Notes: generated by a model not told the origin, from the letters alone. Shown: positions 28,382 to 50,489, numbered from the stretch's first letter. The stretch: DNA of 64,000 nucleotides from Salminus brasiliensis (GCF_030463535.1 NC_132878.1:21069925-21133924); one strand, 5' to 3'. Program-made: numbers and translations.

Positions 28382-29780
28382 TCTTTTGGTATATATATTT
28401 TTTAACCTAACAATGGCTTCCTTTACTTGCACCATTACTTCTTTGGACCACATCAACTCCAATCAATTTCTCCATAATTTGTCAATTCCCCTAACACAAG
28501 GAGGGTAAGGACACAGCTCATGTGAAGCCAGCCACCGCCTCTTTTCAAACTGCCGCCACTTTTGCCTAGCCAGGCAGCCAACACGCACAGAGGAAAGGGC
28601 CAGGCCCCAGCTCCATCAGTCACAAAATTAGCCACTCTCATTTTAAGGAATAAAGAGGTGTTGAATAATGGTCGTACAAAATTTATTAATGACTGCTTTT
28701 TCATAACACCACACCAATGTTGCAAGTGGACTGCGAGGCAAAACACAAACTACAATATAAATCTAGGATAGGGGCCTTTTAATGACTGACTTTTTTTTAT
28801 TAAAGTCAGTCAATAAAAAAGTAAATAAATTACTTGTATTGGATTATATGAACCCTAATGCAAGAAAACACCCACAGCTGCATTGGATCTGGACCTGCGA
28901 TCTGGACTTTTCACAGCTCACAATGATTGAATAGGGTGTTCATTTGCATGCCAGAGGCTTCTACTATCAGTGTTGCAATACCGTAGAGCTACACTCTTGT
29001 TCCCAATGAAGACTCTCAGATGTCATGTTAATGAATGGTTGTTATGAAAATACATGAAGTTAAAGTTATTTTTATTATTTCAACAGGTGAGGTTGCACAA
29101 AGCAGTCCAGTGAGCGAGGTCAACATTCTGAGTCTTTAGTAGGTCAGCGGTCTTCTGTTCAGCCAGACCTTCACAGCTGAGACAGTGTAAGTACGTTGTG
29201 TCGGTCGGTTGTGCGCTCGTCCTCAAAGGATCAACCACCTGGCTCTGTCTGTTGCTGTGCGTCAGCGCAACCCCAGGAATTACCTTGGCTCTTAAAACTA
29301 TAAGCTGTCTGTTGTATAGTTTGTATTATACGGGACACCGGGGGCCTTGTTTTGACCTTTGTAATGTGACTCAGTGCACCATATGTGGTTCAGCAACCAG
29401 GATGGTTAGCTTCGCGTAGAAGCTTTTTTGAGCCCAAACCTCACTCACCCAGCGTTCTCCAACGAATGCGGGGTTGGTTTGTCATACCTGTGCCTTTCTG
29501 TATCTTGAAAGTCAATTTCATACATCACCCCTTCCGCCCATCCCTCACACAGGTCTATTGGCCCGACTGCTATAGGGCCATAGTCATACTGATGTGTTTG
29601 AAGAGCTCTATCTCTTCTTTTTTTTGTGGGGAGAACCACAAACACAGGGCAAGATGCCACACCGCTCATCAAGTGATAGATTGAGGAAGGTAATCTGACG
29701 GCTGACACTATCAACAGATTAAATAGGCCTATATCATGCTATTTTTTCCCTTTAGCCCCACCCACTCACAATGAAGATAA
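28382..29780. other. Gene-free spacer
   Basis: No supported gene. Short frames at 29198-29419 and 29385-29684 have no domain or splice context. Confidence 0.4.
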
Positions 29781-29781
29781 A

Positions 29782-29975
29782 GGCAGTATTTCAGCCCTGA
29801 ATGGTTTTCGATTGAGGTTAAATATAGTCAAGCTGAGCAGAACAGATGTCATTTACATCTATCAGTCTTAAATGAAAGTCTTAAAGGGTTCATAATAAAT
29901 TAACACTGATAGATGCAAATGACATCTGTTCTACTTGGCTTGCGTATATCATACCATTCAGGACTGAAATACTCC
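29782..29975. repeat. Imperfect inverted repeat, arms about 71-85 bp
   Basis: Left arm 29782-29866 and right arm 29905-29975 are reverse complements with mismatches and small gaps; shared cores are GAACAGATGTCATTT and GCATCTATCAGT. The loop is 38 bp. Its right arm touches the LINE fragment beginning near 29976. Could be a fold-back MITE. Confidence 0.7.
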
Positions 29976-30607
29976 CTATAACTTCTTTGTGAACTGGTGG
30001 TGCAACTCTCTTCTGGCTGGTCTCCCTCTGCGCACCATCAGGCCCCTGCAACTCATCCAGAATGCAGCGGCACGGGTCGTCTTCAATGTCCCAAAATTTA
30101 GCCATGTCACTCCACTGCTGCGTTCTCTCCACTGGCTTCCTGTAGCTGCCCAGATCAGATTCAAAACCCTGACGCTGGCCTACAAAGCCAAGACTGGACC
30201 AGCCCCTCCGTATCTGATGGCAATGGTCAAAAGCCGATCCGCACCAAGAGCCCTTCGAGCTTCAAGTACGGCTCGGCTCGACCCGCCATCCCTCAAAATC
30301 CGCGGAAGACAAGCGTCCAGGCTCTTTTCTGTCCTGGCACCAAAGTGGTGGAACGAGCTTCCCCTGGGTGTCCGAACGGTCTTCAAATGCAGACTGAAGG
30401 CCCACCTCTTCAGAGAGTACTTGGACGAATAGTTCTATGGTCGCCTTATTGTATTGTGTTTAGCAATGTCTAAGCTTAGAGGTATCTTTTGAATTATTAG
30501 CCTATTCTAACTAGCTAAGGCTTTTCTTGGGTAAATAGCAAAGCACTTTGTAAGTCGCTCTGGATAAGAGCGTCTGCTAAATGCCGTAAATGTAAATGTA
30601 AATGTAA
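29976..30607 (+). mobile_element. LINE reverse-transcriptase C-terminal fragment with 3' tail
   Basis: An open frame at 29989-30432 encodes the conserved C-terminus of a fish non-LTR polyprotein: LQLIQNAAARVVFNVPKFSH, TPLLRSLHWLPVAAQIRFKT, LAYKAKTGPAPPYL, then LFSVLAPKWWNELPLGVRT and FKCRLKAHLFREYL. The 3' end carries AAGTCGCTCTGGATAAGAGC then GTCTGCTAAATGCC and (TAAATG)n, the tail shared by many L2-clade LINEs and their SINEs. 5'-truncated. The open frame is unusually intact for such a fragment. Confidence 0.88.
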
Positions 30608-31189
30608 GAGGTGGCTATGTATAAATAAGTAGGATTTAGGTTTAAAAAATGGTTGTAAAAAAAATTAATTGCATCCTAAGCCACCTGAATGAATTTTTGG
30701 TACACAAAACACACAAGTGGTTGTAGAGGGAAAGGGGAGATGTGATTATAGGCCAGTATTCAAATTCTTTTGAAAAATCCAACATAAGAGGAGTGTACAT
30801 TAGTTAATGTAATACCTGTGTAATGTAATAATGCGCACGCCCCCTTGTGATTATCTACATCGGCCAAATGACAGAAGTGTTAACCAACGGGGAAACACTT
30901 ACTACATTTCGACCAAAGATTACATAAACATGATTCAATGGATTGTGTTTAACTTGACCAAAGGAATGAGCTTACAAGGTAAAAAAGTTTATTTTTTAGC
31001 TTGACTTTATGGAATAAAAAATACCATCATTAGCAGATATACTTTAATATGGTCACAAATTAATCCAATAGTAGGTAACACACTGTGTTACAGTGTGATG
31101 TGATGGTCAACTGTAAACTTTCATATAAAATGTTTTGGTTCTCGCTCGTCAAACAGCAGAAACTCAGCAGAAAGTCATATATTGTATAT

Positions 31190-31975
31190 ATATTGTAGCG
31201 CAGGGGCAGAGCTGGCCTGTGCTGGCCCGGACAAAGTCTGCCTAAGACTACTGAAGTCCTGTGCCACGAAGCTGGGAGAACAAATTATATATGAGTCTGC
31301 AATTGGGGAGGGTTCCTACCCTCATGCCTCGTTACCGTCCCCAAAAAGAATCACCCCAGTGAACTGAAGGATTTTAGGCCGGTAGCTCTGACATCACACA
31401 TTATGAAGACCACGAAGTGACTGCTGCTACATCTCCTGAGACCCCAGGTTCAGAGCCGATTCTACTTTCTGAGAAGGCTTGGGGCCTTTAACATCTGCAG
31501 GATGAGACCAGTCTGTGGTGGCTAGCTGTCTTTTCTATGCAGTGCCGTGCTGGGGAGGAAGCATAAAAAATTAGGGATGAGAGACCGGAAAAACAAATTG
31601 ATCAGGAGAGCAGGGTCAGTGATCAGTGTGGAGCTTGACACTCTGGTTATGGTGGCAGAGAGGAGGCTGAGGAGATCTTTTGTCCCTCGAGCTATTATGC
31701 TCTTCAATTCTTCCGAGTGGGGACATGCCACTTTATTTCTTTATTTGTCCAACTGGATGTATATTGTCTAATGAGCACCACAGGCATGAACTGTTTTACA
31801 TTTAATGTAGGGGGACTTACACCTACTTTCATTATTTAATTATTGTATTATTTAATTGCATTATTTAATTATGTGTATCTGCATCTGAGTCCTGTCAGTA
31901 CTTCTTCCTATAGTGTACTACTGTGTAATGCTGCTGGATGCTAAATTTCCTTGGGGATCAATGACCTCTATCAGT
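31190..31975 (+). mobile_element. Degraded LINE fragment, plus strand
   Basis: Recognisable pieces in shifting frames include PSPKRITPVN/ELKDFRPVALTSHIMKT (reverse-transcriptase core), RLRRSFVPRAIMLFNSSEWG and IRRAGSVISVELDTLVMVAE (C-terminus). Internal deletion removes the middle of the reverse transcriptase. The end near AAATTTCCTTGGGGATCAAT is LINE-tail-like. Confidence 0.75.
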
Positions 31976-32236
31976 TTTCTTCACTGGAGGTATAACATCC
32001 ACTCAGGCGATATCTGATGCAGATCAAACTTTAATCTAATGCTCCAATCAACAACACATTTTTGCTAATTCATACCATGCGCCATACTCTTCCTGACGCT
32101 CAGCCTTGTCTGGTAAATAGGTTATTATTTTCCTTATTTCAAATTGTGTTGAAAACATGATTAGAATAAGATATTACACCCCTACTCCACACATAAAGGT
32201 TTTCTGTTGTTTCAACATCTGTTGTTTCAACATCTA

Positions 32237-32308
32237 AGCGACTTTGTAAGTCGCTCTGGATAAGAGCGTCTGCTAAATGCCGTAAATGTAAATTTAATGT
32301 AAATGTAA
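32237..32308 (+). mobile_element. Isolated L2-type LINE/SINE 3' tail
   Basis: GTAAGTCGCTCTGGATAAGA then GCGTCTGCTAAATGCC and TAAATGTAAAT repeats the 30541-30607 tail almost exactly, with no body attached. Confidence 0.8.
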
Positions 32309-33059
32309 GTCTGGATGTGTTTCATATCTACATTAATGCACATAATGTATGTACTTCAACAGCAAGACTGACCTCAGACAAGTGTGGGAGGGCAATCCAA
32401 ACAAATGTTTGAGTCGGTGTGTAATATTGCGCTGTCCGAAAAAAGACCCAAGGAAAAAAGGACAGAGTGACCTGAATAATGGAGGCTGATGTGATTTAAT
32501 TGAGCACAAATTAGCAAATGAATGGGTGACAGATGGCCCACACACATTTTGATCATGCAGCAGGCTATTTCTTTGGCTTTTAAATGGGTCTGTGATGTGT
32601 TTGGTTTTGGGATCTCATGAGCTCACCTGCAGAAAATACAAATTTGCTTTAATGAATTTGAATAAAAGAATTTGAAGATCATTTTGCTGTGTTACTTACA
32701 TTCTAGATGAAAACGATCACCTATCCATTGCAGGTATTACAGAGGCTGTTATGTTTGTCGTAATGGTGTAAGGGGTGAGTGGGGCACAGATTCAAGTAGA
32801 ACATGCTTTCAATACCTTCTTGTATTGTCATAAAGTCATGTGTAAATATTTACAATATTTCTCACCCTGAAGACTCATTTTGTTGGTGATGTAAGTAAGT
32901 AATATTTATTTCTATATCACATTGAAAACATCTGACATTGTATTGTGTACAAAGAAGAAACTATAAACCGACAAAATGTGCAAATAAAAATAATTAAAAA
33001 TAACAGCATTAAAATAACAAAAGAAAGAAACAGTAGTAGAAAGAACGGAAGGCCAAACA

Positions 33060-33325
33060 ATACATATACCTTTTTAGCTTTTACTTAAAAGATTGTGGAG
33101 TAGGTACACATCTGCCAAACAAAATTAACCTCTTCAGTGCTAAGCCATCACCATACTTCAAAGGCAGATGCAACTGTGTATCGTCAGCAATAACAATGAA
33201 ATAAGATATTACATTTCGAAACAATATGGCAACATGTAAATAGAAAATATGTCTGGGCCTAAAATGCACCCCTGAGGGACCCCACAACAGACTAAACAAA
33301 CAGCGAACTGCCCTTGCAATTGATC
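33060..33325 (-). mobile_element. LINE reverse-transcriptase core fragment, minus strand
   Basis: The minus strand encodes a decayed YADD-box segment, FIVIADDTQLHLPLKYGD, preceded by LWGPSGVHFRPRHIFYLHV, which corresponds to the QGSVLGPxLFSLY block. The catalytic Tyr of YADD is replaced by Ile. Pseudogenised. The region 32309-33059 to its left has no recognised content. Confidence 0.75.
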
Positions 33326-33339
33326 CAAAATGTGGAGGT

Positions 33340-34095
33340 ATGGGTTATAAAATCCATTTCTGAACCGTAAGCTCAACAAACTGATCAGGAAAGCTGGATC
33401 AGTCCTGGGCTGCTCTCTGGAAGACTTTGAGGTGGTTGTGGAAAGGAGGACTCACTGCCATTCTGGAGATCACTTCCCACCCCCTCCATGATCTACTGGT
33501 CAAGCAGCGGAGCACTTTCAGTAACAGGCTCCTTCAGCTCCGCTGCAGCAAGGAACGGTACATGAGATCGTTTCTCCCAACAGCGATCTCACTGTACAAC
33601 GCCTCGTCACTGTGCCGGGACATTATTGTGCACTAAGTGTACTAATAGAACGGTCCCGCTGTTTCTCAATCAGACACTATTCTGTTCATCACTATGTACT
33701 GCCACACAGCTCTGTCATCTGCACTGCCACTTTAAAACTCTATTGTTTATCACTTATACTGTACTGATACCCCAGGATGCCTTACATCACTATATTATAT
33801 TAATGTAGTTACTACACTGTTACATTACACAATTCATTCTGTATATTACATTATATTAATGTAATTACTGCTCTGCAATCACTTTTTCTAGTACTTCTTA
33901 TTTCTATAATTGGGTTATATTATGTATATTATAGCTGTATTTATAGTCAGGTTTACTGTTTCCTATTTGCCACTTCTTACTACTATTTTAAGTGCCTTTA
34001 TTATGCTGCTCTATTTGCTGCTGTAAAAACTGACTTTCCCCGTGGGATAAATCTATCTATCGATCTATCTATCGATCTATCTTCCTATCTATCTT
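33340..34095 (+). mobile_element. LINE C-terminal fragment with (ATCT)n tail
   Basis: Frames encode KLNKLIRKAGSVLGCSLEDF and LLVKQRSTFSNRLLQLRCSK followed by ERYMRSFLPTAISLYNAS, a fish LINE C-terminus similar to the 31190 copy. The 3' end GTGGGATAAATCTATCTATC runs into an (ATCT)n microsatellite (34046-34095). Opposite in strand to the fragment it follows. Confidence 0.78.
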
Positions 34096-34192
34096 CATTA
34101 GAACTAGAAGAAAACTAACCTGGAAGTTAAGATAACAACAATGAATTTCAAGTGATCTTGGACCAATTACCTTTGGTCCATTCATCACAAGC

Positions 34193-34425
34193 ACCAGGCT
34201 ATTGATGACAGGGTTGTGGGTTTGATACCCGGACTGCTGCCACTGTTGGGCCCTTGAGCAGTGGCTGCCCACAGCCCCGGGCATATGTGCTCACTGTCAC
34301 TGTGTGTGTTTGTTTACTAGTGTTTGTTTGTGTGTGTGTATTCACTGGACGGATAGGTCAAAGGCGGAGGCCAAATTCCATCTGTGTCCGACACAAATGG
34401 TGAATATAGTTGTCTTGCCTTGGTT
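34193..34425 (+). mobile_element. tRNA-derived SINE copy (5' part lost)
   Basis: GGCTATTGATGACAGGGTTG, then GCCACTGTTGGGCCCTTGAG and a 3' part with GGCGGAGGCCAAATTCCATC. Same family as the copies at 14325 and 49640. The promoter head is missing and an internal deletion removes the CCCTTCACC section. Confidence 0.7.
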
Positions 34426-34550
34426 GTCTTGTCACAAAATGGTACCGAGTCTGGGGTTGAAATTATTTTAAGGCCACGACAGTACAAGAGACTTACAAGG
34501 ATCCTCACAAGGGTTGAAAAGAGATCAAATGAGTCAGAGAAACAAATGAA

Positions 34551-34925
34551 ATGGGCCTAGCAGGCACGCCAGAACCAACAGTGCATCTTCAGACGACACT
34601 GAAAGCTCACAGAAGTGAACGACTGAAGAATCCTTTCAGCGTGAAGGGAAAACCCAAGAGCAACAATTCTCCCAGATCAGAAGCCCACTCAGCTGTGAGC
34701 AGAGTTATCTCAAAGACGCTGTTCAATCTGGAGAGTCTTGGGTGGATGGAACAGACATGTACTCTGCCAGAGGGATGTGAAATTCAACCAAAAGTCAAAG
34801 CAGACTGCTTTGTGAAAAGGCATTGTCATACCTCAGATCCAAACACCACTGCGGGGGCGTGCAGGCCTAGCAAAGCAACACCAGCGAATGGAGCAGGATT
34901 AATATTGACTAACATGTTTCACTAG
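34551..34925 (+). other. Unrecognised 124-codon open frame in repeat-rich spacer
   Basis: One continuous frame rich in Lys, Ser and Thr without transmembrane or known domain sequence. It has no splice context or promoter signal, and it sits between a SINE and a Tc1 derivative. I think a decayed mobile-element piece more likely than a gene, but I recognise neither. Confidence 0.2.
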
Positions 34926-34969
34926 ATTTTGGCCAGTATTCTGTACAGTTGTGGTCAAGCATTTACATA

Positions 34970-35395
34970 CAGCTATCAGCCATAAGATTCAAACCCCCTG
35001 CGTAATACTGTGTCCAGGCATGGACTCTACAAGACCTCTGAAGGTATCCTGTGGTACCTGGCATGAAAATGCAAGCACCAGATCCTTTAAAGTTCCTGAG
35101 GAAGTTGTGAGGAGCTTCCATGGATCACATAAAAGAGCCTTGGGTGCTCATGACCCTGTTGCTGGTTCACTGGTTGTCCTGCCTTGGGCCTCATTTGGTA
35201 GGTACTGACCACTGCATATCAATAACACCCAATAAGACCTTCTGTTTTAGAGATGCTGGAAATCACAATTGGGCCCTTGTCAAATTGGCTCTGTTTCTAT
35301 GGAATCATCTTCTGATGGTGGTGAATGCAGTGTCAGGAGTGTTGGAGGAGTACTGGTTCGGGACTACTATAGAAGTATTGGTTTAGCATGATGAA
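34970..35395 (-). pseudogene. Tc1/mariner-type deletion derivative, minus strand
   Basis: The left end TACAGCTATCAGCCATAAGA corresponds to a common fish TACACTGATCAGCCA terminus. The sequence then jumps from ACAAGACCTCTGAAGGTATC to GAGCCTTGGGTGCTCATGAC and CTTGTCAAATTGGCTCTG, parts that lie far apart in the full-length element, whose transposase reads on the minus strand. Most of the transposase gene is therefore deleted. Confidence 0.65.
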
Positions 35396-35703
35396 CGTGC
35401 ACAGGTGGGCCACCAAACTCCAGTCTGCTGCATCACAGGTAGCAATGTTGGCTAAAAACGCCACTTTTAATTAATATAATGCTCATTTAAATACATAGCG
35501 AGACCATTACAGTGTACAACTCCATATACTGGCCCAGCAGCTGCGTCCCAAACCGCTGTACTACACTACACACAGACTATGATCATTACTGCACTGATAA
35601 TGTAGGTGGGTGCTATTTGGACATACCAGCATGTAGGTCCTTAGTATAGTAGATTTTAATGCAGGCTAAGGATTAAATAAAGCATCCATTAGAGACTTGT
35701 AAT

Positions 35704-36043
35704 ACACAATATGGACAAAAATATTGGGACACCTGTTCGTTCCTTGTTTCTTTTGAAATCAAATATTATTTAAAAGAGTTTACACTGCTTTTGTTGGAGT
35801 TACTGTCTTTCTTGTTTCTACTAGATTCTGGAGCATTGCCGTGAGTTAAGCTTAATGTTGGGGGGCATTAGGCAGCATGGTGCCAACAGGTCCGTGCTTA
35901 TCTGCTCCAGAGAGTCCTATTCTATTGGCAGTACTTCTCTCCAGAGACTCTACAGAGCCAGCTGTGTGAGTGTGCGTACAACTTCAAAGTTTCTGAAGGC
36001 ATTTCTTAGAAGGGGTGTCCACAAACATTTGGACAGAGCGTGC
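35704..36043. mobile_element. MITE adjoining the ppp2r1b promoter
   Basis: Left end CACAATATGGACAAAAATAT plus TGGGACACC and right end GGGGTGTCCACAAACATTTG plus GACAGAGCGTG are imperfect inverted repeats of the same family as 18755 and 44726. The 340-bp body is non-coding. Its right end lies about 140 bp before the ppp2r1b start codon. Confidence 0.75.
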
Positions 36044-36059
36044 AGTTGCTATGCGGTTG

Positions 36060-36183
36060 CAGTTAGGTCATTTGGGGCGCCGTGAATAAGGAGACCAATC
36101 GCCGCTCCGCGCTGCTCGTCTCCGGGCCGAGGAGCTAAAGCCCTTCCGCGGAAACCCCGCAGCAGCCGACAGCCGGAGACAAG
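36060..36183 (+). promoter_or_regulatory. ppp2r1b: ppp2r1b CpG-rich promoter / 5' UTR with CCAAT box and YY1-like start
   Basis: GC- and CpG-rich, no TATA box. CCAAT at 36095-36099 (NF-Y type). ACAAGATGGCGG at 36180-36191 fits the YY1 consensus AAGATGGCGGC and overlaps the start codon, an arrangement common in housekeeping genes where the site lies just downstream of the transcription start. The exact start site is unknown. Confidence 0.55.
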
Positions 36184-46458
<10,275 letters not shown>

Positions 46459-47435
46459 AGGAACTGCTGCTGAACTCCTTTGCCATCTCAAGCTGACCTG
46501 CACCATACTGATCGTCATCAGGATCATTCATTGGACTGTTTTTTAAAGAGGAGACGTGTTCAGTTTGTCCCTCATGTACACAAGTGTCAGTGACAGATCT
46601 GCTGTTACAGAATTTGGTTTGAGTCTGTCTGTCTGTCTGTCTGTTTCTCCCTCTTGCTTGCTTTCTTTCTTTCTTTCTTTGTCTTTCGCGCTCTCTCTCT
46701 CTTTCTCTCAGCGTTGAATGATCCTGAGCACCTCACCCCATCTCACCCTTCATTCAAACTACAGTTTGGCTGGCTGACACACAAACAGCCTTTCCCCACC
46801 CTTACACATCATCTTTGCATTTTAGTAGCTCACACCTCTTGCTACCCTTCCCCCAGTGGGCGGCACTTTTAAGTGTAGTCTTAGTGTTTAATGAACTGTT
46901 GAGATAAATACATGTAAGATTACAAACTATATACCTATTTGGGGGGTGGGGATGATTGTGGCGATCATTATCTAGAGGCCCTGTTATAACTGTTTCCTCT
47001 CTAGTTTCTGCGTGCTATGAACAGAAGCATATGGACAGTTAATAATGATTCAGAGCTTGCATGGCTTGCTTTGAGACTTGGCACCCCTTCCTCCACTTCG
47101 TGCATGTGGATATCTGGACTAATCATAGCTGACAGTAGAACCGCCGTTAGCACTTAGCATTAAGCTCGTGCATTCCATCCGTCTTAAATGGCTGTGAACA
47201 TGTTCAAGCCCAAGTTCTTCAAGACGTTGGCTGCAGTGTTTCCACACAGTGCTGTTTTGCTGTTATAACCTAGCTCTCTGTTAGAACTCCAGATCGAATG
47301 GTTATGATCTAAAAGGGACCATTGCGAATGATGCCTTCCCCTACTAAGAGTCATAATCTGGAGAAAGCTTCTGCAGCTCCTTTCTTTCTCTGCCAATTCT
47401 CAGCCGTTCTGACACCAACCATACTGCACATTATA

Positions 47436-47470
<35 letters not shown>

Positions 47471-47845
47471 CATTCTTGTACTTTCTTCTGTTCATATATT
47501 TGTTTGTTTATATTAAGCAGATCTCTAACGCTTTTGTCCTTTACTCTTAAGCTTCTGCATGTTCAAATGTGAACTCCACTGCTGTAGGTGTAAAGCCTTA
47601 TTAGCAAGAGAATGGACGATTATGGGTCAGTTAGTCCGCTCCCAGACAACACGTTTCCCCTGTTCTTAATACGTCTGCTTTGCCAGTGATGCCTACTTCT
47701 CCTCAGCTTCACGAAAGCAGAACCCAGTCCTCTTTTGTTGTCGTGGTTGTTGTCAGAATGTGCTTTTTGGTTTTATATGAATGTGAAGCCACACCGCCCT
47801 CGAAATGGAGGGGAGGATCAATAAAGAACCTGACAAACGTACTTC
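46459..47845 (+). other. ppp2r1b: ppp2r1b 3' UTR
   Basis: Runs from the TAG at 46456-46458 to the probable cleavage site after AATAAA at 47820-47825. Contains (TCTG)n at about 46627-46645, a CTTT/CTCT tract to about 46710, and a T homopolymer of about 30 (47438-47467). Length near 1.4 kb. Confidence 0.55.
47820..47825 (+). terminator. Candidate ppp2r1b polyadenylation signal AATAAA
   Basis: Canonical hexamer in GGATCAATAAAGAACC, followed by TG-containing DNA. First AATAAA after the stop that I find on this strand. Confidence 0.5.
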
Positions 47846-49635
47846 TCCCTCGCCTGTATGAACTTTCTTGATGGCTCGTTGCAGCCTGAAGCGCTGGCAG
47901 AATGTTGCTGCATGCAAGCATGGGTTACTTTATTCACCTTGTTTAGGTAATTTGCTCAAAATTCAATTTCTACTGTCACATTGTGTGAGATGTGAAGGAG
48001 TTCAGAGTTTATTCTCAGGCTTGGGAATTTGATGTGCAGTTGGGGTACAGCTTTGTCAGTTGTCTTGTTTTTGACACTTTTCTGTACTGTTGCTCTGTGT
48101 TCTTGTAGATATAAAAAAAAACCCTCATAAGGAATTAGAACCCTGCTGTTTAAATCCTGATGAAAATTTTACAGAGAATGTTATCACGAGTTTTCTAAGC
48201 TTGGATCATTTGTTATTTTTAGAGATCAATTGCGGCTGCTGTTTTTTTTTTTGTTTTGTTTGTTTTCTGGACTGCAGTAGGTCTAGCGGAGCCCTGGTGA
48301 GAGCTTCACGACTGCCAGCAAAGCTTTTGTTCTGACAAGGCCATTACGAGTCTGGTGTGGATTGTGTGGCAGCCGCTGTCGTGCGTGCTGGCGAACAGCT
48401 AGTCACTGCTACATCACGACTCACCTTTCGAGTGTCAGCGGTGCTTTACTCATCATCAGCAGGGGAATTCAGCACCCTCCTGCTGCCTCAGCTATTTAAG
48501 GAAAACTCTTCTGGCTCCAGCTGCTCGTTTGACCATTAGCATTGCTGCTTTGTGGGGTGGTGGTTTATTTATTTTTTTATTTTTTATTTTTTATTTTTTT
48601 TTTTTGGCCCCCCTTCCTGAGGGTTTTTAAATGATATTTTCTGAGGCTCTGACCGACACTGTAAAGCTGTTCTACAGACTAGGGTTCTGGTTTTGAGGTT
48701 GGGTGTAGTGGCAGGTTTGTGGCAGATTGCCCTCCATCAGTGTACTGTACAGCGAGCTATAAGCCAAGGAGAGGGCGTTTATAGTGTAATCTGATTTACG
48801 GATCAGAGCTGTCTGGCTGGTTCTGGTGGCTCAGCCTGGCCTTAATGATGAGGTCCAGGGAGTTCTCTAAAGCGCACCTACAGCCAGCTGAGCATGTGCC
48901 TTTCTGAGGCTCGGGTTAAAGAAATGGTCCCAAGCTTTTGTAGAAGTTTTCAGTCTTGAAATAATTTATTCCTAAAGTGAAATATTAGGCAGCTTTAGTG
49001 AGCCAATAAGAATTACAAACTTTAGATCGGTGTCTGAATAGATAGGGTTTTTCTTTTCTCCTTTCTCAGTAGTAGAAAACATTGCCGCTGTAGCTAATCA
49101 GACCTCTGAATGTGTGTTCTCTTCGATTTGGCCAAGAGACTGTGTTTAACATTTGCATGCAACTGTATGACTGGCATCAACAGTATCTCTGAATTACCCC
49201 CCCCCCCCCCCCCCTCCTTTTTACACAGTCCTCAGAAATTTAAAATGCTGGGTAGGATGCTGTCAGACGTGGAAAATATATTGACTAAGTGACTGTACCT
49301 TATTACAGTGTGGAAGATTTGCTTTATTATGTGAGCAGCAGTGCATAACTGATGGTTAGCAGAACATGTAAAACCTTGAGGCGGATGGACCATGTAGGGC
49401 CCCACCTCTGTCAGCCAAGAACACAAAGCTGAGGCTGCAGTGGGCTCAGGCTATCCAAAACTGGATAACTAAAGACCGGTCTGATGAATCTGCATTTCTG
49501 CTGAAGCACGGTCTAGGCTGGTGAAGGTGGTGTTCTGGCCTTTTGAGTATTGATTATGATCATGAGCATCCTTTCATGACCACAATTTACCAATATTCTA
49601 ATGGCTACTTCCACAAAGCGAAACACTTCTCCACT
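47846..49635. other. Convergent spacer between ppp2r1b and sik2
   Basis: No gene recognised. Homopolymeric T/A-rich block at 48567-48606 and a C homopolymer at about 49198-49214. Confidence 0.45.
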
Positions 49636-49639
49636 TTAC

Positions 49640-49895
49640 GGGCCAGTGGTGGCTCAGCGGTTCGAGCTCCGGGCTACTGATGACAGGGTTGTGGGTTCGT
49701 TTCCCGGGCTCGGCAATCTGCCACAGTGGGCCCTTGAGCAAGGCCCTTCACCCTCTCTGCTCCCCGGGTGCCCAGCAATGGCTGCCCACCGTTCCGGGCA
49801 CGTGTGCTCACTGTCCACTGTGTGTTCACTGCATGGATGGGATAAAAGCGGAAGCTAAATTCAATGTGTGTCCGTCGCAAATGGTCAATGTGGTT
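49640..49895 (+). mobile_element. tRNA-derived SINE copy, near full length
   Basis: GGGCCAGTGGTGGCTCAGCG, then GGTTGTGGGTTCG (B-box-like), GGGCCCTTGAGCAAGGCCCT, GCTCCCCGGGTGCCCAGC, and a 3' part with AAGCGGAAGCTAAATTCAAT. The best preserved member of the family in the window. Confidence 0.78.
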
Positions 49896-50489
49896 GTTTA
49901 ATGTCTAAACTGGTTACGTGAATGTGACTGTGAGTTCAGTGCTCCTCAGTGGCCTTCCCAATCACCGCTTCTGAATCCAGTATCAACCCTTTGGGATGTG
50001 GTAGAGCAGGAGATTTACAGCATTAAAGTTATGAAATATATATATTATATATATTTGCTATGTTCCTAAAAAAAGCTTATAATGTATATAATTACATAAA
50101 TATATATTTTAATACTATCTTTAAGGAGTATTGATGCAGAATAACTCGTGCTAAATTGTGCTGAAGGGTGTAAAGCACAACACTGCAGTATTGATTTATA
50201 TATAATGTACACTAAAGAAGGTAGAGTCAGAAATCAGTACTGAAGTCAAGCTAGCATGACACCCAGCCTTGAAAAATTAATTTACTGCAAATGCAGCAGT
50301 CTTACATAACGCAGCTTTTACTGCTGTTAGCTTTTAATTTAAATAATTATTGTAAACATATAATGGAGGAGATTGGCTATCTAGTTAATAGGTAAAGGAA
50401 GGACCTGTACAGTAAGCAAAAGGACATGGTGTTGCTTGCCTGATCTTGTGGTAGTGCTCTATGCTCCATAGAAGCCCGAGGGAGGTTAT

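Noticed and set aside
29989-30432. Host protein-coding gene
   Set aside because: Sequence is the C-terminus of a fish non-LTR retrotransposon and is followed by the LINE tail.
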